A DNA stretch of 64,000 nt, from assembly GCA_023663615.1 (NCBI GenBank), contig JAMPHA010000002.1, positions 62,001 through 126,000 on the forward strand, in the 5' to 3' direction. The translations under genes were made by a program, and so were the position numbers. Origin of the DNA: DLAJ01 sp023663615. GTDB taxonomy: Bacteria; Bacillota; Clostridia; Lachnospirales; Lachnospiraceae. Below the pieces are notes generated by a model that was given only the letters and a program-made list of their open reading frames with translations, did not search any database and was not told the DNA's origin. Positions 59,626-64,000 of this stretch are shown piece after piece (positions within the stretch are counted from its first letter, which is position 1; each line of letters starts with the position of its first letter).

Positions 59626-60770
59626 TAAGCCTCGATCAATTCCTGATAAATGGTTTCCGCCGAATAACTGCGTTCATATTCGGCAAAAGCGCCCCTGCAT
59701 AATGCTTCATAGCCTTCTTGCGGCATGGCGCTTACTTTTTTGATTTTTTCCCTCAGATCCGCACTGTCGCAGACATGGTACAAAAATCCCGTCTCCCCGT
59801 CTCTGACAATTGTGCGTACGTTCGGCGTATCCGCTGCGATCACAGGGCATCCGGCTGCGTAGGCTTCCAAAATCGTCATCGGCATTCCCTCATACAAATG
59901 GGAAGTAAAAAGCAATCCCTTTGCCCGTGCAATGTAGGACAGCGACTCCTCGTGAGAAAGCTTCCCCTTCATTTCCACATTGGCGATTTTCCTGTCATGA
60001 ATGAGCGCCCGCAGCTGTGCCTCATCCTCACCCTCTCCGATCAGCACCAGCCTTTCCTCCGGCAGCTTCTCAAACGCCTCCACCGCCTCAAACGTCCCTT
60101 TCATCCGCTCCGTCCGTCCGACACAGACAAAAAACGATTCTTTTTCCGTGATTTCTTTCCTTTCTGCCACAAAATTTGCCTTCAGAATCATCTTCTCCTG
60201 CGGAATTGCCTGTCTTAGTTTTTCCATACAAAACTTTGTCAGGACCAAATAGCAGTCCGGCTTGCGGAACGTTCCAAGCCGTCTGTGTACCCAAAACATC
60301 AGGTCTACCAGAAATGTCTGCGCTTTGGAGTGACGGTAACAGCCATATTTTACCGAATGCATCATGCCCTTCTGCAAACACTCTTCACAGGCATGCCCCT
60401 CCCGGTATAACAGACCGTTTGCACACACAAACCGCATATTGTGAATCGTCTGCACCAGCCTGCATCCGTTCTTTTTTGCCGCCCGGTACACGGAAAAGCT
60501 GACCAGCGGAAGCGTATTATGCACATGCACCACCTCGATCCGGTGCTCCCGTATCAATTTTTCCGTCTCCCGCCTGCTTCGAACGGAATACAGCGTCCGA
60601 AACGGTAAAAAAAGCTTTCCTGCAATTCCCGTTCTGCCAATCTGCTCATTGGAAACAAGATAAGTCACCACATGATGTCCATGGCTGCGAAGAAGCTGTA
60701 CCTCATTCTCCACCACCGTATCTTCCCCGCCGGCAAACCTGTATTTGTTGTGGATGATCAAAATATTCAT
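59616..60770 (-). CDS. Glycosyltransferase family 4
   Basis: 384 residues. The N-terminal MNILIIHNKYRFAGGEDTVV with VVHVHNTLPLVSFSVYRAAK is typical of GT4 enzymes acting on surface glycans. A Cys-rich stretch (CANGLLYREGHACEECLQKG, about 127-148) matches a known subgroup. The C-terminal domain has FFVCVGRTERMKGTFEAVEA and the donor motif FTSHLYEGMPMTILEAYAAG with GCPVIAADTPNVR. It follows rfbG on the minus strand, 33 bases downstream. The sugar donor is unknown; CDP-linked sugars are made next door. Confidence 0.9.
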   Translation of the reverse strand: MNILIIHNKYRFAGGEDTVVENEVQLLRSHGHHVVTYLVSNEQIGRTGIAGKLFLPFRTLYSVRSRRETEKLIREHRIEVVHVHNTLPLVSFSVYRAAKKNGCRLVQTIHNMRFVCANGLLYREGHACEECLQKGMMHSVKYGCYRHSKAQTFLVDLMFWVHRRLGTFRKPDCYLVLTKFCMEKLRQAIPQEKMILKANFVAERKEITEKESFFVCVGRTERMKGTFEAVEAFEKLPEERLVLIGEGEDEAQLRALIHDRKIANVEMKGKLSHEESLSYIARAKGLLFTSHLYEGMPMTILEAYAAGCPVIAADTPNVRTIVRDGETGFLYHVCDSADLREKIKKVSAMPQEGYEALCRGAFAEYERSYSAETIYQELIEAYQG

Positions 60771-60803
60771 GCGGTAAACCTCAAATTGTAAATTCCTTTT
60801 TCC

Positions 60804-61952
60804 TTAGACTTCCCTGACACACGATAAGTACTCCTCAATCTGCTTATCCATACATGCGCCTACATCTTTGCCCGCCGTATAGCAGTCCGTCCACTCCAGA
60901 ATTTTATTTATGGCAGTTTCCATATTCCAGCGCGGCCGCCATCCAAATATATTTTTCAATTTTGTGCAATCCAGCTTCAAAAAATTTGCCTCATGAGGAC
61001 CACCGTCATTCCGGTCAATCCATTTGATTTCCCGCGTCGGTACTTCGTAATGCTCTCCACCGTTTTCCACGCTTCCCTTTGTCAGATTATCTTCCCCCGC
61101 AGAGCTCTTCCCGCTCCTTTCATTCCAACAACGGCAGAACAGTGTCACCAGTTCCCCCGTTGTCATGCAGTTTTCATCATCCGGTCCCACATTATAACAG
61201 CCTGCAAGTTCCAGTTTTTCGTACTGTCTCGCCGCCATCATCAGATACGCCATGACCGGCTCTAAAACATGCTGGTACGGACGCGTAGAATGAGGATTGC
61301 GCACCACAATATCCTCCCCCCTCAGCGCCGCACGAATGCAGTCCGGAATGATACGATCCACCGCAAAATCCCCTCCGCCTATCACATTTCCTGCTCTCGC
61401 CGTTGTAACTGCAATCTCCCTGCCTGCAAAGAACGATCTGACATAACTTCCTGTGACCAGCTCGGAACAGGACTTGGAATTTGAATACGGATCATAGCCG
61501 TTCAATTCCTCGTTTTCCCGATACCCCCAGCACCACTCCCGGTTCCGGTATACCTTGTCCGTCGTCACATTCACAAAGGATCTCACCGAATCCGTCAACC
61601 GGATACATTCCAATACATTTACGGTTCCCATTACGTTCGTCTCATACGTCCCGCGCGGATCACGGTAGGATTCCCGGACGATCGGCTGCGCCGCCATGTG
61701 AATGACGATTTCCGGTTGATGCTCCGTAAACACGCGTGATAACGCCGCATAGTCTCTGACGTCTCCAATCACGGAAGTCATCTTGTCCGACAGCCCGCTT
61801 ATCTCAAAAAGATTCGGCTGTGTCGGCGGCTCTAAGGCATAGCCGACTACGTCAGCGCCCGCGTTTACTAACGCCCGGCACATCCAGCTTCCCTTAAAGC
61901 CGGTGTGTCCCGTGACCAATACTTTTTTTCTATTATAAAAAGACAACTCCAT
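60804..61952 (-). CDS. rfbG: CDP-glucose 4,6-dehydratase (RfbG)
   Basis: 382 residues from the ATG at 61952 (GGGAGAG 6 bases upstream). It converts CDP-glucose to CDP-4-keto-6-deoxyglucose using NAD. Motifs are VLVTGHTGFKGSWMCRALVN (characteristic GHTGFKG), HMAAQPIVRESYRDPRGTYE, NVTTDKVYRN with the Thr-Asp-Lys triad, and YDPYSNSKSCSELV as Tyr-x-x-x-Lys. Together with RfbF it starts the synthesis of CDP-deoxysugars such as tyvelose, paratose, abequose or ascarylose. The later enzymes for any of these were not found in the window. Confidence 0.95.
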   Translation of the reverse strand: MELSFYNRKKVLVTGHTGFKGSWMCRALVNAGADVVGYALEPPTQPNLFEISGLSDKMTSVIGDVRDYAALSRVFTEHQPEIVIHMAAQPIVRESYRDPRGTYETNVMGTVNVLECIRLTDSVRSFVNVTTDKVYRNREWCWGYRENEELNGYDPYSNSKSCSELVTGSYVRSFFAGREIAVTTARAGNVIGGGDFAVDRIIPDCIRAALRGEDIVVRNPHSTRPYQHVLEPVMAYLMMAARQYEKLELAGCYNVGPDDENCMTTGELVTLFCRCWNERSGKSSAGEDNLTKGSVENGGEHYEVPTREIKWIDRNDGGPHEANFLKLDCTKLKNIFGWRPRWNMETAINKILEWTDCYTAGKDVGACMDKQIEEYLSCVREV

Positions 61953-61977
61953 TATCCGCTCTCCCATCCTTCGCACC

Positions 61978-62010
61978 AATCATCCATGCCGACGCAAACC
62001 TGCAAGTTTG
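61978..62010 (-). repeat. Shared 20-mer with hairpin between rfbF and rfbG
   Basis: The 20-mer at 61978-61997 matches 7093-7112 with one mismatch. Next to it CAAAC (61995-61999) and GTTTG (62006-62010) form a small hairpin. In both places the element lies between minus-strand genes and just upstream of a nucleotide-sugar dehydratase gene. Confidence 0.5.
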
Positions 62011-62040
62011 TGCTGACACCTGTTTCCGGCATCTTTCACT

Positions 62041-62820
62041 TTAAGTCTGCCACAGCTTCCACGGTGCATTCCCGCTTGCCCAAAGTTCCTCTAACAGCTT
62101 TTTATCACGCATGGTATCCATCGGCTGCCAAAACCCCTCATGCTGATATGCCGACATCTTCCCTTCTCTTGTCAATGTTTCATATGGCTGCTTTTCCAGC
62201 TGCTGTGTATCATCCGTCAAATACTGAAAAAGCTCCGGTTCCATCACGGCAAATCCCGCATTGACCCATGCCTCATCCTCTTTATCCTTTTCCCGGATGC
62301 TCTCCACGATCCCTGTTTGAGAATCAATCTGGATCGTCCCCCATCTTCCGCCGGGCTTTGCCGCAGTGATCGTTGCAATCGTCCCGCTTTTCTTATGAAA
62401 CTCAAGTAATGCCGGAATATCAATATCCGCAACGCCATCCCCATAAGTCAGCATGAACGGCTCGTCGCCGATGTATTTCTGAACCCGCCGTATTCTCCCC
62501 GCCGTATTCGTATGAAGCCCCGTATTGGCAAGCGTAATATTCCATGGCTCCGTTACGTTTTCACAAATCGTCGAAGTATTATGCGCAAGATCAATGATCA
62601 CATCGGACTCCATCATATAATAATCCATAAAATATTCCTTGATCATCTGACCTTTATAACCGCAGCAGATAATAAATTCATGAAAACCATAATAGGAATA
62701 AATTTTCATAATATGCCACAAAATCGGATTATCGCCGATCTCGATCATCGGTTTGGGTCTTAAATGCGACTCTTCGCTGATCCTCGTTCCCATTCCGCCT
62801 GCTAAGATCACTACCTTCAT
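62041..62820 (-). CDS. rfbF: Glucose-1-phosphate cytidylyltransferase (RfbF)
   Basis: 259 residues from the ATG at 62820, immediately after the stop of the upstream gene. It makes CDP-glucose from CTP and glucose-1-phosphate. Family motifs are MKVVILAGGMGTRISEESHL, RPKPMIEIGDNPILWHIMKI, YSYYGFHEFIICCGYKGQMI, and FMLTYGDGVADID with the metal-binding Asp. GGGGGG lies upstream. Normal length. It feeds RfbG directly. Confidence 0.96.
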   Translation of the reverse strand: MKVVILAGGMGTRISEESHLRPKPMIEIGDNPILWHIMKIYSYYGFHEFIICCGYKGQMIKEYFMDYYMMESDVIIDLAHNTSTICENVTEPWNITLANTGLHTNTAGRIRRVQKYIGDEPFMLTYGDGVADIDIPALLEFHKKSGTIATITAAKPGGRWGTIQIDSQTGIVESIREKDKEDEAWVNAGFAVMEPELFQYLTDDTQQLEKQPYETLTREGKMSAYQHEGFWQPMDTMRDKKLLEELWASGNAPWKLWQT

Positions 62821-62821
62821 C

Positions 62822-64000
62822 CTACTGCCCCCCGCCTTCAAACAAAATCTCGTAAACGATCCAGCCCCGATAATAGAATTCTTCTTCTCCCAATACAGTA
62901 TAACCTGCTTTTATGGCATCCGCAATTTCTTTTCCCGCAAATCCCAGATAAAAGTATCTATATCGCTGACCTGTCCCATTCTCGGACAAGAGTTTGACCA
63001 GCGCCTGCTCGTTTGTTACCTCATACAAACTGAACGGCTCGTTTTGTTCTGATGCAAACAACTCTCTCCTGCTCTTAGCCTCATTCCAATACTGCGTATA
63101 GCAGGCATACTCATCGGCTTTCACCGTGCCCATACCTGCACCGACTAAGCCGTCGAAACGATAATTCGCATTATTCATCATTGGAAAGACAAGCATATCC
63201 TCCGTATTCATTCCTTCTCTCATCGCGTTGCAGAGCGCACGCTCAGACCAAAGCATCTGTCTGTTATAAATAGCAGCATCTCCCAAAGGCGCCCCCGTTG
63301 TGACCATCTTTACGGTTCCAATCTGCGTCGTTGGAAAGACCCTCTTAGACACCGGGTCGATTGTCCGAAAAGAAGATACCAGCATCAATAACGCGAGCGT
63401 AAGCAGCACTCCTTCAAGCAGCTTCCCACGGTACCGATTCCTTAACAGGACCATCAGCGCATACACTGCCAACAGATACAAAACTGTCGGCATGATCGAA
63501 ACATAGCGTGGATGATTCACGGTTCTGAACAGACAGCCAAACAGCGTATATGCTCCGCCTCCACATAGAACCGGCAGAATCCATCCCCTCCAATTCCCTA
63601 ACCCTCTTTTGAAATAACAGGCGGTCACAAGACCACATAGAATAAGAATTCCGTAAAGCCAGCTAAAATTCAACACGAATAAAACCTGCAGCTTCTTTAT
63701 GATATAAAGACTGTCCAGCGCAAACCCTCCATAATCTCCGCCTGCGCCCCATATTCCGAGATTCATCACCGTCAGTCCCCATATTGCGGCCACCATCAGC
63801 ATACCATAATTTCTCATGCGGAAAAACTGCCGTTTTATCCGCTCCCACAAATTGCCCTGCTTTTGAAAAAAAATCTCTTCCAAAATCACACCGACACAAA
63901 ACATACCATATACAAGGAATGCCGGCTCCTTGGTAAACGAAAAGAACAGGCCGAAAATAACCTGGAGAATCCATTGTCTTCTGACAGTATAGTACACCAC
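62822..64000 (-). CDS. Polytopic membrane protein, possibly GT-C glycosyltransferase (partial)
   Basis: 392 residues are visible and the N terminus lies beyond the window edge, so the first codon at 64000 is not a true start. About seven membrane helices occupy the first 210 residues, with loop FSFTKEPAFLVYGMFCVGVI and LGIWGAGGDYGGFALDSLYI. A soluble C-terminal domain of about 180 residues follows (DPVSKRVFPTTQIGTVKMVT, later YRYFYLGFAGKEIADAIKAG). This matches the shape of PMT-2/GT39-like proteins, but no catalytic motif is complete here. It ends one base before rfbF. Confidence 0.6.
   Translation of the reverse strand: MVYYTVRRQWILQVIFGLFFSFTKEPAFLVYGMFCVGVILEEIFFQKQGNLWERIKRQFFRMRNYGMLMVAAIWGLTVMNLGIWGAGGDYGGFALDSLYIIKKLQVLFVLNFSWLYGILILCGLVTACYFKRGLGNWRGWILPVLCGGGAYTLFGCLFRTVNHPRYVSIMPTVLYLLAVYALMVLLRNRYRGKLLEGVLLTLALLMLVSSFRTIDPVSKRVFPTTQIGTVKMVTTGAPLGDAAIYNRQMLWSERALCNAMREGMNTEDMLVFPMMNNANYRFDGLVGAGMGTVKADEYACYTQYWNEAKSRRELFASEQNEPFSLYEVTNEQALVKLLSENGTGQRYRYFYLGFAGKEIADAIKAGYTVLGEEEFYYRGWIVYEILFEGGGQ

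Overview
The window is bacterial, gene-dense and of roughly balanced GC. Low-GC Gram-positive style signals (strong AGGAGG ribosome sites, frequent GTG/TTG starts, sigma-A type promoters, GH25 muramidases with Big_2 and choline-binding-like repeats, WecG/TagA and TagGH-type genes) suggest a Clostridia member, most likely a Lachnospiraceae-like gut anaerobe. The genus is an inference. No tRNA, rRNA, CRISPR array, integrase or transposase was seen.

Region A (1-10827, minus strand) is a surface-polysaccharide block. It holds an ABC polysaccharide exporter (ATPase cut by the window edge, plus permease), three of the four dTDP-L-rhamnose enzymes (RmlA, RmlB, RmlC; RmlD is not in the window), an unknown membrane protein, and two paralogous membrane-anchored GH25 muramidases. 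Region B (11118-18268) carries a zinc-ribbon protein, an SGNH-like membrane protein lacking the usual catalytic Ser, a CapI-type UDP-glucuronate 4-epimerase, two membrane proteins, an acyltransferase and a GT2 glycosyltransferase. Region C (18389-27274) has an apparent minus-strand operon ugd - wecG/tagA - fucU - fkp (UDP-glucuronate and GDP-fucose precursor supply), then plus-strand GT8 and GtrII-like genes.

Region D (27389-54727, all minus strand, about 27 kb) is a contractile injection system of the extracellular (eCIS / Afp-PVC-like) type. In transcription order it encodes a STAND-ATPase/BTAD (SARP-like) activator, sheath, tube, a small zinc-ribbon protein overlapping a DUF6760-like frame at a probable -1 frameshift site, a second tube protein, a coiled-coil protein, a LysM tube-associated protein, hub, spike, gp25, two baseplate-J proteins, a TIGR02242-like tail protein and a possible fibre/wedge protein. 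A second half follows: a membrane-anchored pseudokinase-like protein, a membrane-anchored MORN-repeat protein, a DUF4255 cap protein, an unknown protein, a DUF4280 PAAR-like tip, a Cache-HAMP-degenerate-cyclase receptor, and an AAA+ ATPase. Just upstream of the sheath gene lie two copies of TTGTTAAG with an 11-bp period, 10 bp before a TAAAAT -10 box. This is the arrangement expected for a SARP-type activator, and the regulator gene sits right next to it. The three membrane-linked signalling-like proteins are unusual for an eCIS and suggest a membrane-associated or signal-gated variant. No clear effector or tape-measure gene was recognised.

Region E (55006-64000) is a second glycan block: two membrane proteins, two GT4 glycosyltransferases, a GINT1-like beta-propeller protein, CDP-glucose synthesis (RfbF, RfbG), and a membrane protein cut by the window edge. 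Intergenic spaces throughout carry long palindromes and short tandem repeats, several of them shared between distant sites.
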